Notes under the pieces: generated by a model
Seen by the model: the letters and a program-made list of their open reading frames with translations, nothing else
What the model was told of the DNA's origin: nothing
Database searches by the model: none
Shown here: positions 8,138-15,728 of the stretch, piece after piece
How the letters are laid out: each line of letters opens with the position of its first letter
Numbering within the stretch: the stretch's first letter is position 1
Source: SXOA01 sp046153945
GTDB taxonomy: Bacteria; Planctomycetota; Planctomycetia; Pirellulales; Pirellulaceae
Direction of reading: 5' to 3'
Length of the DNA: 64,000 nt
NCBI GenBank assembly: GCA_046153945.1
Contig: JBJXFF010000002.1
Span: forward strand, 95,344-159,343
Program-made: the position numbers and the translations under genes

Positions 8138-8674
8138 ATGCGATTTACACTTCGTCAGCTTTTTGGAGCCGTCACATTTGCCGCCGTGGCGATCGTGATC
8201 CTGCTCTATGCGACGAAGTCCTATCGTGAACGGCTCGCCATTCGTTCCCACTTGGAATCTATCGGTGCTTACCATGTAAGGTTTGGTCCCAGCAATTCGA
8301 TCACCGCGGCCTTTCACAACCCAATCTCCTCGCCGACGATCGCCCAATACAAACAAATCAGTGTTTTGGATTTCAAGGAGGCTCACGTCACCTCAGCATC
8401 ACTGGCTAATTTGGCGGGCCTGGAACACGTTGGCACCATTCTGCTAACGATGTGTGATGTAACCGACGAGGACCTATTACCGCTTCAGAAGATTGGTGGT
8501 GTTCGCATTCTCTGCCTTCGCCATACAAGAATCACGGATGCCGCGATCGACACCATTGCCGCGATTCCAGGCCTTGAGCGGGTCGACCTGTCCCATACAC
8601 TCGTCACTCCTACCGGCATCGAGCGGCTTCACGCGGCGAGGCCTTCGATCAATACTGAACCCCTTTGGCCCTGA
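8138..8674 (+). CDS. Membrane-anchored leucine-rich-repeat-like protein
   Basis: This 178-residue protein starts with MRFTLRQLFGAVTFAAVAIV, the planctomycete RF-x-L-R amphipathic start plus one membrane helix. A short globular part follows, then about three leucine-rich/RNI-like repeats (LANLAGLEHVGTILL, KIGGVRILCLRHTRITDAA, IPGLERVDLSHTLVTPTG). The repeats suggest protein binding. The start at 8138 is supported by GGAGGG at 8127-8132. A start 81 nt upstream would put hydrophilic residues before the membrane anchor and has no ribosome site. The gene belongs to a run of small hypothetical genes at 7.4-9.2 kb. Confidence 0.7.
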   Translation: MRFTLRQLFGAVTFAAVAIVILLYATKSYRERLAIRSHLESIGAYHVRFGPSNSITAAFHNPISSPTIAQYKQISVLDFKEAHVTSASLANLAGLEHVGTILLTMCDVTDEDLLPLQKIGGVRILCLRHTRITDAAIDTIAAIPGLERVDLSHTLVTPTGIERLHAARPSINTEPLWP

Positions 8675-8775
8675 TCGAGCCAGCGGCAATCAGGGCGGAC
8701 GATAACGAACAAGAATTCGCCGCCTAAATCGGTGACTTTTCTCAACAAATTACAGCCAGAATAGCGAGCAATCTC

Positions 8776-9183
8776 ATGAAGTTCTTCGCGCTATGTGTCG
8801 TCACCTTGTCGCTTATTGTCTCCGCGGCAGATGCAGCCGACGAACCCCCCAAGAGCCAGGCCCAAGCGGCAGCCTATTTTGAGGCCCTCACCACAGGCGA
8901 TGTGGAGAAAGCAAACTCTCTGGCCGGCATTCCCTTCTCGCTGGACCGCAAACGCATTCTCAAAACGGCCGATGAGGTAAACGCCATTCACAAACAGATT
9001 GTCGAGTCAAAGGGAAAGCGACCGGTTCCCAAGTACAAAATTGCGCCGACCGACAAGGCTCCGAAACTCGACCCCGCACTCTTTCCCAAGTACGTTGCCT
9101 TTCGCGTGGTCATCGACGACGAATCGCTCGACATTTATGTCTCCGTCGGCGAAGCCCCCAAGATACTGGGCTTCAGCGACTAA
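8776..9183 (+). CDS. Small secreted hypothetical protein
   Basis: This 135-residue protein has a clear signal peptide (MKFFALCVVTLSLIVSAADA), then a compact helical/beta domain with motifs AQAAAYFEALTTGDVEKANSLAGIPF and VAFRVVIDDESLDIYVSV. The pattern of an early 'two-helix, use of time' region followed by beta strands is reminiscent of NTF2-like folds, but this is weak. No catalytic residue set is evident, and there is no close operon partner (157 nt to the FGE-like gene). Function unknown. Confidence 0.7.
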   Translation: MKFFALCVVTLSLIVSAADAADEPPKSQAQAAAYFEALTTGDVEKANSLAGIPFSLDRKRILKTADEVNAIHKQIVESKGKRPVPKYKIAPTDKAPKLDPALFPKYVAFRVVIDDESLDIYVSVGEAPKILGFSD

Positions 9184-9339
9184 CCGCCGGTTAACGACTT
9201 GCACCAGTTAGCCCGCGAAAAACCTTGCATTTGCTAAAGGTCGACTTGCTTCTTGACTCTCACCCACTCGCTGTGCGATGCTTGATGGTTGCTCCCCCAT
9301 TGGGAGCGCGGCCTCCATCCATCGCAGGAACCAGCGAGC

Positions 9340-10458
9340 ATGCGGTATTGTGCCCTCCCACTCGCCGCCTTTTTGCTGAGCATCCTCGCTCTCGGTGGGC
9401 TGTGGGGCGACACCGCGGAAAAGGACGAGACGACGAAAAAGATCGAGGCTCTCGTTCAGCAACTCGGGGACGAAGACTTCGCCAAACGGGACGCCGCCAG
9501 CAAAGACCTCGATACTCTCGGCGACAAAGCCTTGGCCCTGCTTCGCAAGGCAGCCACCGGTGACGATGCCGAAGTTCGCTGGCGAGCCCAGTTGCTGCTC
9601 GCCGCGCCGCGGCGCAAAAGCACATCCATTGGCCTGGAACTCGTGCTCATCAAGTCGGGTGACTTTCGCATGGGCTCCCCCGAAAACGAGGCCTCTCGCA
9701 ATCCCGACGAACCTTGGCACCCGGTTTCGATTACCAAACCGTTTTACCTGGGGGTCTACGAAGTCACACAGGACGAATTCCAGCAGGTGATGAAGTTCAA
9801 CCCCAGCAGCTTTACGGCAAAAGGAAAGAAGACCGCGCAAGTACCAGGGGTGGAAACCGCCCGGTTTCCCGTCGAGGGGGTCACCTGGTTCGACGCGCTG
9901 GAGTTCTGCAACCGTTTGGGCAAGCAGGATAGCTTTGAGCCCTACTACAAGCTCGAAGACGTGAAGCTGGAAGGGGACTCGATCAAGTCGGCCAAGGTCA
10001 CCGTCCTGGGTGGCTATGGCTATCGATTGCCGACGGAGGCGGAGTGGGAATTTGCTTGTCGGGCGGGGACACAAAATGCGTATCACTTTGGGGCCAGCAG
10101 CAACGGTGTGCTCGCCAATACGAGAGGTGTGGTCATTTCCGCCGGCGGTTATGGCGGCGACATCAAAGGACCCAATCTTGGCCGGACTTCGCGGGTCGGC
10201 AGCTACGCGGCTAATTCCTGGGGGCTCTTCGACATGCACGGCAATGCCGGGGAATGGTGCTGGGACTACTACAGCAAGGATTATTATGCGGGCTCACCCC
10301 GGAACGATCCGCGTGGGCCGGAAACCGGTAACCAGCGAGTAATTCGTGGCGGCTCATGGCTGACGACCGAGGTCAACGCCCGCGCCGCCAGCCGCTTCTG
10401 GCAAACGCCGGACGAGGCCAAGGACTTCGTCGGCTTTCGTGTTGCCAGGAATCCGTAA
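9340..10458 (+). CDS. FGE-like (sulfatase-modifying-factor fold) secreted protein, catalytic cysteines missing
   Basis: This 372-residue protein has a signal peptide (from ATG 9340), a HEAT-like helical segment (about 35-85, QQLGDEDFAKRDAASKDL), then a complete formylglycine-generating-enzyme/SUMF1 fold (about 95-372). The fold shows MGSPENEASRNPDEPWHPV, the VEGVTWFDALEFCNRLG block, LPTEAEWEFACRAGT, and a GNAGEWCWDYY block. In active FGE the RGGS block is followed by the two copper-binding cysteines. Here it reads RGGSWLTTEVNARAASR (from about 336) with neither cysteine. It is therefore probably a non-catalytic binding module. Its stop overlaps the ATG of the sulfatase-like gene, so the two are translated as a unit. 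Confidence 0.85.
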   Translation: MRYCALPLAAFLLSILALGGLWGDTAEKDETTKKIEALVQQLGDEDFAKRDAASKDLDTLGDKALALLRKAATGDDAEVRWRAQLLLAAPRRKSTSIGLELVLIKSGDFRMGSPENEASRNPDEPWHPVSITKPFYLGVYEVTQDEFQQVMKFNPSSFTAKGKKTAQVPGVETARFPVEGVTWFDALEFCNRLGKQDSFEPYYKLEDVKLEGDSIKSAKVTVLGGYGYRLPTEAEWEFACRAGTQNAYHFGASSNGVLANTRGVVISAGGYGGDIKGPNLGRTSRVGSYAANSWGLFDMHGNAGEWCWDYYSKDYYAGSPRNDPRGPETGNQRVIRGGSWLTTEVNARAASRFWQTPDEAKDFVGFRVARNP

Positions 10459-11930
10459 TGGCGAGATTTCACTGGCTGGCCTGTCTTATCGCTTCGTTTC
10501 CGCTCGTTCTTGGCGGCTGCGGCTCCGCGACGACCATCCCCAAGCCAGTTCCCAAGCGAATCCCCAAGGTTGAGCCCGCGCCGATCGACGTCCGCGCGCT
10601 TCCGCTCAAATACAAAGATCACAATGTGGTCTTTGTCAGCTTCGATGCTCTGCAAGCTGCTCACACCGGCTTTCTGGGATACGACCGCGATGTAACGCCC
10701 ACGCTCGATGCCTTCGCTCAGGATTGCTTCATCTTCGAGAACCAAATTTCGGTCGCCTCGTGGACCGTCCCTTCGTCGATGAGTTGGTTCACTGGCGCTT
10801 ACCCGACCGAACATCGACTGACGAACAAGTTCGCGGTCTATAGCGAGAAAGTCCAGACTCCGGCGAGCCTCACCGAACTCGCCCCCAAGCTCGTCACACT
10901 GGCCGAAATTCTGAAGCAAAACGGCTATGCCACGGGAGGCTTTACCGGCAACGCCGGCGTCAGTGGAAGTTTTGGATTCCGCCAGGGCTTTGATGTCTAC
11001 TTCGCCGAGAAGGACAAATTCGGCAGCTTTGACCGGAGCTTCCCGGAAGCCCTCACCTGGGTGAATGCCAACCAGGACAAGAAGTTCTTTCTCTTCCTGC
11101 ACGGCTACGACTGCCACGGCCAAAGCGTTCCTGCCGGCGGCTTCGATTATCGTTTCGTCGAAGCCGGATACGACCGCAAGTTCACTGGCTCCGTGCAGGA
11201 ACAGGAAGTCCTCCGTGAGGAAGGGCTCGACAAAGGGAAACTCTCGCTTCGAGATTCCGACGTCCGTTTCTGGCGGGCGATCTATGACGAGAAAATCCAG
11301 CGTGCCGATGCGAAGTTCGAAACATTCCTGGCCGAGTTCGCCAAGCTTGGCCTGATGGACAAGACTCTCTTTATCATCACTTCCGATCACGGGACCGAGT
11401 TCTATGAACACCGCCGATTCGACCACGGTTTCACACTGTATCAGGAGCAAATCCACGTCCCGCTCCTCCTCCGGCTGCCGGGGCAGAAGGGGGGAAGCTT
11501 CGTTCACGAACGGCATAGCAGCCTCGACTTGATGCCGACGATTCTCGATCTGCTCGATGTCGAAGTCCCCGCCGTCGCTCAAAAACAGATGCGCGGCACA
11601 AGCCTCGTCGCCGCCATTCAAGGTGAAGCTCAGCCGCAGGACTTGATCTCCGAAACCGACTACCGCCAGTACACTTACAAACGGTCTCTCATCGACGCCG
11701 ATGGCTGGAAGCTCATTTACACCCTTGAAACCCGCAGCCGCGAACTTTATGACTTGGAGACTGACCCCGGCGAGTCAATAAACCTCGCCTCAAACCAACC
11801 TCAAAAGGCCGACGAGCTGCAAGCTCGCCTCTTCGCCCATTATCGCGACATCGGCCACGACCTAACCGCTCATCCCTGGGAACCAGGACTCAATCCCGTC
11901 TACAACTCGCAGGCCAAGGGAAAGAAGTAA
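10458..11930 (+). CDS. Sulfatase/phosphatase-superfamily lipoprotein with Thr in place of the formylglycine Cys/Ser
   Basis: This 490-residue protein has a lipobox LVLGGC (Cys21). Its alkaline-phosphatase-superfamily core begins at VVFVSFDALQAAHTG, with the metal ligand D63. The segment equivalent to the sulfatase C/S-x-P-S-R signature is T103-V-P-S-S107, followed by the conserved TG (112-113). Thus the nucleophile would be a threonine, as in phosphodiesterase or phosphonate-hydrolase relatives, and the arginine is missing. The second metal site is intact (TSDHGTEFYEHRRFDHG), as is the C-terminal LYDLETDPGE block. Substrate unknown; hydrolysis of a phospho- or sulfo-ester on the cell surface is plausible. 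TAATG overlap joins it to the FGE-like gene upstream. Confidence 0.88.
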   Translation: MARFHWLACLIASFPLVLGGCGSATTIPKPVPKRIPKVEPAPIDVRALPLKYKDHNVVFVSFDALQAAHTGFLGYDRDVTPTLDAFAQDCFIFENQISVASWTVPSSMSWFTGAYPTEHRLTNKFAVYSEKVQTPASLTELAPKLVTLAEILKQNGYATGGFTGNAGVSGSFGFRQGFDVYFAEKDKFGSFDRSFPEALTWVNANQDKKFFLFLHGYDCHGQSVPAGGFDYRFVEAGYDRKFTGSVQEQEVLREEGLDKGKLSLRDSDVRFWRAIYDEKIQRADAKFETFLAEFAKLGLMDKTLFIITSDHGTEFYEHRRFDHGFTLYQEQIHVPLLLRLPGQKGGSFVHERHSSLDLMPTILDLLDVEVPAVAQKQMRGTSLVAAIQGEAQPQDLISETDYRQYTYKRSLIDADGWKLIYTLETRSRELYDLETDPGESINLASNQPQKADELQARLFAHYRDIGHDLTAHPWEPGLNPVYNSQAKGKK

Positions 11931-11987
11931 TCCGGCGAGCGGCCAGCGTAAGCTGGCTGATATTTAAGGGGAATCGAGGTCGGGCCG

Positions 11988-13853
11988 CTATTGCTGCGCC
12001 GTCCTCGCTCCAATCTTCTCCAACAATTCCCGGGCTGCTTTGCTGCCAGGCTTCAGCCGCAGCACAGCTTGAGCCTCTTCCGCAGCCGTCTTTAAGTCGC
12101 CAAGCTCTAGGGAGACCATCGCCAGGTGCAAGTGACCAGCGACAAAGCGAGGCTCGGCCTCAATCGCCCGGCGAAAGGACTCCGCCGCTTCGCGCTGTTT
12201 TTCACACCGCGCCTGGCAGCTCCCCAGCTCATCGAGGGCGCTGGCCCGCTCCACCAGGTCAATCGGCGACTGCGGCTTGATCGCCAGAGTTTGTTCATAC
12301 TGGGCCACGGCGCGGGGAAGTTTTTCCTCCTGGGCAAAGATGCGAGCCAGGTCGAGGCTGGCCGGCGCAAACGAGGGGCGGAGCTTTAAGGCCTGCTGGA
12401 AGGACTCCACCGCTGGCTCGAGCTTGCGGCTGTCCCGTTGAATCTGTCCCAGATTTCGCAGGGCCACAGCGGTTGGCTTGATAGCAATCGACTTTTCCAG
12501 ATGCGCAACTGCCCGCTCAGTCTCACCGGCTGCGAGCAAAATCGACGCCAGGTTGGCTTGTGCCCGATAACTTTGCGGCGCAATAGCGACGTTGCTCTCC
12601 CAGAATCTTCGCGGATTTCCCCAGTCATTGTTCCGCTGCCACGTTCGCACCCCCAGCACCAGGGCCAGCACGCCAGCGGCTGTTAGCAACGCCCGCGCAG
12701 CCTGGACGTCAGTTCGGCAAAACCGCTGGCAAATAATCCAAAGACCCATCGCCGCCAAAATGGCGAGCGGTGCCAGCGGCAGATACATCCGATGCTCATA
12801 CGCCAAATCGGCAATCGGAACGATGCTCGACGAAGGGGCGAGCGTCAGAAAAAACGTCATCCCCAAGAACCCCATCCAGGGCCAGCGAACGATAGCCCAG
12901 CACGACGCCCCCAGCAACAAGATCAGCGGCACGCCACAAGCGGCAATGGTCCACCAATTCGTGGCGATGGGCCAGTTGTAGTCGAGGCACAATTGGTCGG
13001 GCCACAACGTCAGTCTGAGGTAATGAACTATCACCTCAGGCTGTGTGCAAAAGTACTCCCACCACCGGATCCCTTTCGAAAGATATCCCAAGTCGTTCTG
13101 CGGGGTGCTGAATTTCATCATGAACCAGCCAATGGCTGGCAAAAATCCAACGTAATACAGCCAACGGCGCTTGATCACTTCCATCCAACTGGAGGCCAGA
13201 AAGGTTCGGTCAAACAGGAGAGCCACCCAGAGCGTGGCGCCAGCCGTCTCCTTGGTAGCAATCCCCAGCGAATGTACCGCAAGCGAAGCGGCAAGCCACG
13301 GCCAAGCCACGGATGCGCGCGTTCCACGCGCGAGCAGACATAAAGTTCCCAGCAAACATAGTGCTGCTAATGATTCGAACCGCTGCACAATGTACGTAAC
13401 ACTCTGTGTTTGCAGAGGATGAAGCGCCCAGATTAATGCTGCGGCAAGTGACAGCGGACCCGCCGCACGTCGCCAGTTCAACGAATTGCGCGCGTTCGAC
13501 ATCGCATCGTTGACTAGCCACATCAAAAGGCATGCCGCGGCCAAATGGATCGCCAGGTTTACGGCGTGATAACCGCGAACATCCTGCCGGCCCCACCAAT
13601 AGTTGAGGGCAAACGTATGTCGTCCCACCGGCCGGCGGTCGTGAAGATAGTTCGACTCCTCCGGTCGCGGCCAAAGATGGCGGATCTCTGGATTGTTGGA
13701 AATGTTCCGCACGTCGTCAAACGTGAATGGAACCAGAAAGGAGTTCGCGTAGGCAGCACTTACGGCAATGGACAGCACCGCATAGCGTATCCACGATTGG
13801 TTGCGAATGCGCGCGGCTATGGAGTGGGCATCGGGCTCCAAATTGTCTGTCAT
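11988..13853 (-). CDS. Polytopic TPR membrane protein, TMTC-like glycosyltransferase
   Basis: This 621-residue protein has about ten predicted membrane helices in the first two thirds and four to five tetratricopeptide repeats in the last third (from about 430). The first luminal loop has FTFDDVRNI (D46-D47) and GRHTFALNYWWG. The acidic pair and loop are typical of GT-C transferases that use polyprenyl-phosphate sugars, and the architecture matches TMTC-type mannosyltransferases. The start is uncertain: ATG 13853 is chosen because longer starts (13907, 13913) overlap the methyltransferase gene, but its ribosome site is poor. It is the last gene of the minus-strand glycan operon, 40 nt after the methyltransferase. 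Confidence 0.8.
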   Translation of the reverse strand: MTDNLEPDAHSIAARIRNQSWIRYAVLSIAVSAAYANSFLVPFTFDDVRNISNNPEIRHLWPRPEESNYLHDRRPVGRHTFALNYWWGRQDVRGYHAVNLAIHLAAACLLMWLVNDAMSNARNSLNWRRAAGPLSLAAALIWALHPLQTQSVTYIVQRFESLAALCLLGTLCLLARGTRASVAWPWLAASLAVHSLGIATKETAGATLWVALLFDRTFLASSWMEVIKRRWLYYVGFLPAIGWFMMKFSTPQNDLGYLSKGIRWWEYFCTQPEVIVHYLRLTLWPDQLCLDYNWPIATNWWTIAACGVPLILLLGASCWAIVRWPWMGFLGMTFFLTLAPSSSIVPIADLAYEHRMYLPLAPLAILAAMGLWIICQRFCRTDVQAARALLTAAGVLALVLGVRTWQRNNDWGNPRRFWESNVAIAPQSYRAQANLASILLAAGETERAVAHLEKSIAIKPTAVALRNLGQIQRDSRKLEPAVESFQQALKLRPSFAPASLDLARIFAQEEKLPRAVAQYEQTLAIKPQSPIDLVERASALDELGSCQARCEKQREAAESFRRAIEAEPRFVAGHLHLAMVSLELGDLKTAAEEAQAVLRLKPGSKAARELLEKIGARTAQQ

Positions 13854-13893
13854 CTTCCTACACTCGCCTTTCGCAAAAAGGCTACAAACCTCT

Positions 13894-14703
13894 CTATGAA
13901 TTTTCATTCGCAATCCGCCGGGCGATGGCGATCAGCGAAGTACCGCGGCGGAGCCGGCCGGTGAGGCAGCGCCGGTGTTCCCAGGCAAAGGCTGCCCGGA
14001 ACAGCCAGGGAGCCGGCCAAGGGGGGAGGCGAAGGTATTCGTTGTAGATTTCCGACGGTGTGCGACCGGCGGCGGCATTGCATGGCTTGCGCTGGAACCG
14101 GAGCAAAGGCACCATCCATGCGCCCCACCACAGGACTTGCTGCAACTGAAGCGAAGTGCCGACAAACAACTGGCTCAGAGTTTCCGGCAAGTAGCGGCGG
14201 CGATGACCTTGAATCGCATCGAAATCGGAGAATAGCTCAGGGAGCGCGGGGACGCTGATGAGGACCAGGCCCCCCGGTCGTACAAGCTTGCCGAGTTGCA
14301 CCAGGGCAAATTGGTCGTCGTCCAAGTGCTCGAGCACATCGAGCGCCAAAACGGCATCGAAATGTCGCTTGTCAGTGGCAACAGACAAACTCTGCGTCAA
14401 ATCGGCTTCGATAAGCTGCCGATCATGCTTGTCGGCTTGGAGCATTTCCAAAGCTTGACGCGAGATGTCCATTCCCGCCGCGACATAGCCAGACTGTTCC
14501 AACGACTCTAGCGTCACTCCCCATCCGCAGCCGGCATCGAGAACGCGGCTGGGTGGGAGAACGTTGTTCCGCTTGAGAGCGGCAAGTATCAGGCGGGCGC
14601 GAGCGAGCCACCAGGGATGCTGCCGCACCAGGGCGGCTTGCTCCGTCAGAATCGCTTCGGGCATGTTTGCGTCGGCAGAACCACGCGTCCAGGTTTCAAT
14701 CAT
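13894..14703 (-). CDS. Class I SAM-dependent methyltransferase
   Basis: This 269-residue protein has the SAM-binding glycine loop VLDAGCGWG at 54-62 and an acidic motif II (GMDISRQALEML). The post-II segment LDVLEHLDDDQF is typical of methyltransferase_11/23 family members acting on sugars or lipids. A short C-terminal hydrophobic part may contact the membrane. Its ATG overlaps the stop of the glycosyltransferase 2 gene by 4 nt, so it probably methylates a sugar or lipid intermediate made in the same pathway. The exact acceptor is unknown. Confidence 0.87.
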   Translation of the reverse strand: MIETWTRGSADANMPEAILTEQAALVRQHPWWLARARLILAALKRNNVLPPSRVLDAGCGWGVTLESLEQSGYVAAGMDISRQALEMLQADKHDRQLIEADLTQSLSVATDKRHFDAVLALDVLEHLDDDQFALVQLGKLVRPGGLVLISVPALPELFSDFDAIQGHRRRYLPETLSQLFVGTSLQLQQVLWWGAWMVPLLRFQRKPCNAAAGRTPSEIYNEYLRLPPWPAPWLFRAAFAWEHRRCLTGRLRRGTSLIAIARRIANENS

Positions 14704-15713
14704 CGGATGCTCCTCGGAAAGAGGGCCAGTTGCGAAGTTTCCCGCAGTGGCCGGCGCTGCGAGAGCGTTGCCGAGCGGATTTCGCGGACGATGTAAGTCG
14801 GGCGGCCTTTGGTTTCTTGAAAGATGAGCCGCACGTATTCACCGACGATGCCGAGGCTGAGGAGCTGCAAGGAACTCATGAAGAGGATGACGATGATCGT
14901 GCTGGCCCAGCCGCGTGGGGTGGACTGCGAGGCGAAGGCGTCGCACACGACCCAAATGGTCAGGAGCAACGCGAAGACCGCCGACAGCAAACCGCAGTAC
15001 GTCACCAGGCGAAGCGGATAGCTGCTGAAGCTGATCAGGCCGTCGATGGCGAGGCCGACGAGGGAGCGGAATGTGTATTTGGGCTCACCCGCTTCGCGTG
15101 CGGCTCGTTCGTAGGCGAGCCCCGTTTGCCGAAAGCCCACGAATGTTCTCAGGCCGCGGACAAATCGTTTCTTTTCCGGCAGGCTCTGCAAAGCATCGAC
15201 CACGCAACGGTCGAGCAGGCAGAAGTCGCCACTGTCGAGCGGAATCCGCAAATCGCTGATAAGGTTGAGGAGCCGATAGAACGTGAAATAGCCGAGCCGT
15301 TTGAGCGGACCTTCCTTGCGCTTCTCGCGCACGGCATAGACCACGTCGTAGCCGTCCCGCCAGCGTTCGATGAATTGCGGTATCACCTCGGGAGGGTCCT
15401 GCAAATCGCCGTCCATAATCATCACAATGTTGCCGCGAGCGTGATCCAGCCCGGCACAAACAGCCGGCTGGTGGCCGAAGTTGCGGCTGAGATGGATGAC
15501 CGTGATGTGCGGATCGGATTGAGCCAGGTCGTCGAGCAGCCGCGGAGTGCTATCGCGGCTGCCGTCGTTGACCAGCACAACTTCATACGAGATCCCCAGC
15601 GGCAAGAGTGCTTCGGTCAGCCGACGAAGCAACTCTGCCAGATTGTCTTCCTCGTTGAAGAGAGGAATGACAATGCTGAGCTCGGGTATCTGCTTGTTCG
15701 CGGTATCAACCAT
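14700..15713 (-). CDS. Family 2 glycosyltransferase, polyprenyl-phosphate (DPM/GtrB/ArnC-like)
   Basis: This 337-residue protein has the GT-A nucleotide-sugar fold at its N-terminus (LSIVIPLFNEEDNLAELLRR). The metal-binding D101-G-D103 lies within MDGDLQDPPEV, the hallmark of dolichol- or undecaprenyl-phosphate sugar synthases. The C-terminal third has two membrane helices (about 230-300), as in GtrB/ArnC. It should load a sugar onto undecaprenyl phosphate at the inner face of the membrane, feeding the GT-C enzymes encoded on either side. It starts 15 nt after the upstream GT39-like gene and overlaps the methyltransferase gene by 4 nt. Confidence 0.9.
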   Translation of the reverse strand: MVDTANKQIPELSIVIPLFNEEDNLAELLRRLTEALLPLGISYEVVLVNDGSRDSTPRLLDDLAQSDPHITVIHLSRNFGHQPAVCAGLDHARGNIVMIMDGDLQDPPEVIPQFIERWRDGYDVVYAVREKRKEGPLKRLGYFTFYRLLNLISDLRIPLDSGDFCLLDRCVVDALQSLPEKKRFVRGLRTFVGFRQTGLAYERAAREAGEPKYTFRSLVGLAIDGLISFSSYPLRLVTYCGLLSAVFALLLTIWVVCDAFASQSTPRGWASTIIVILFMSSLQLLSLGIVGEYVRLIFQETKGRPTYIVREIRSATLSQRRPLRETSQLALFPRSIR

Positions 15714-15728
15714 GGTTGGCGGCTGTTC

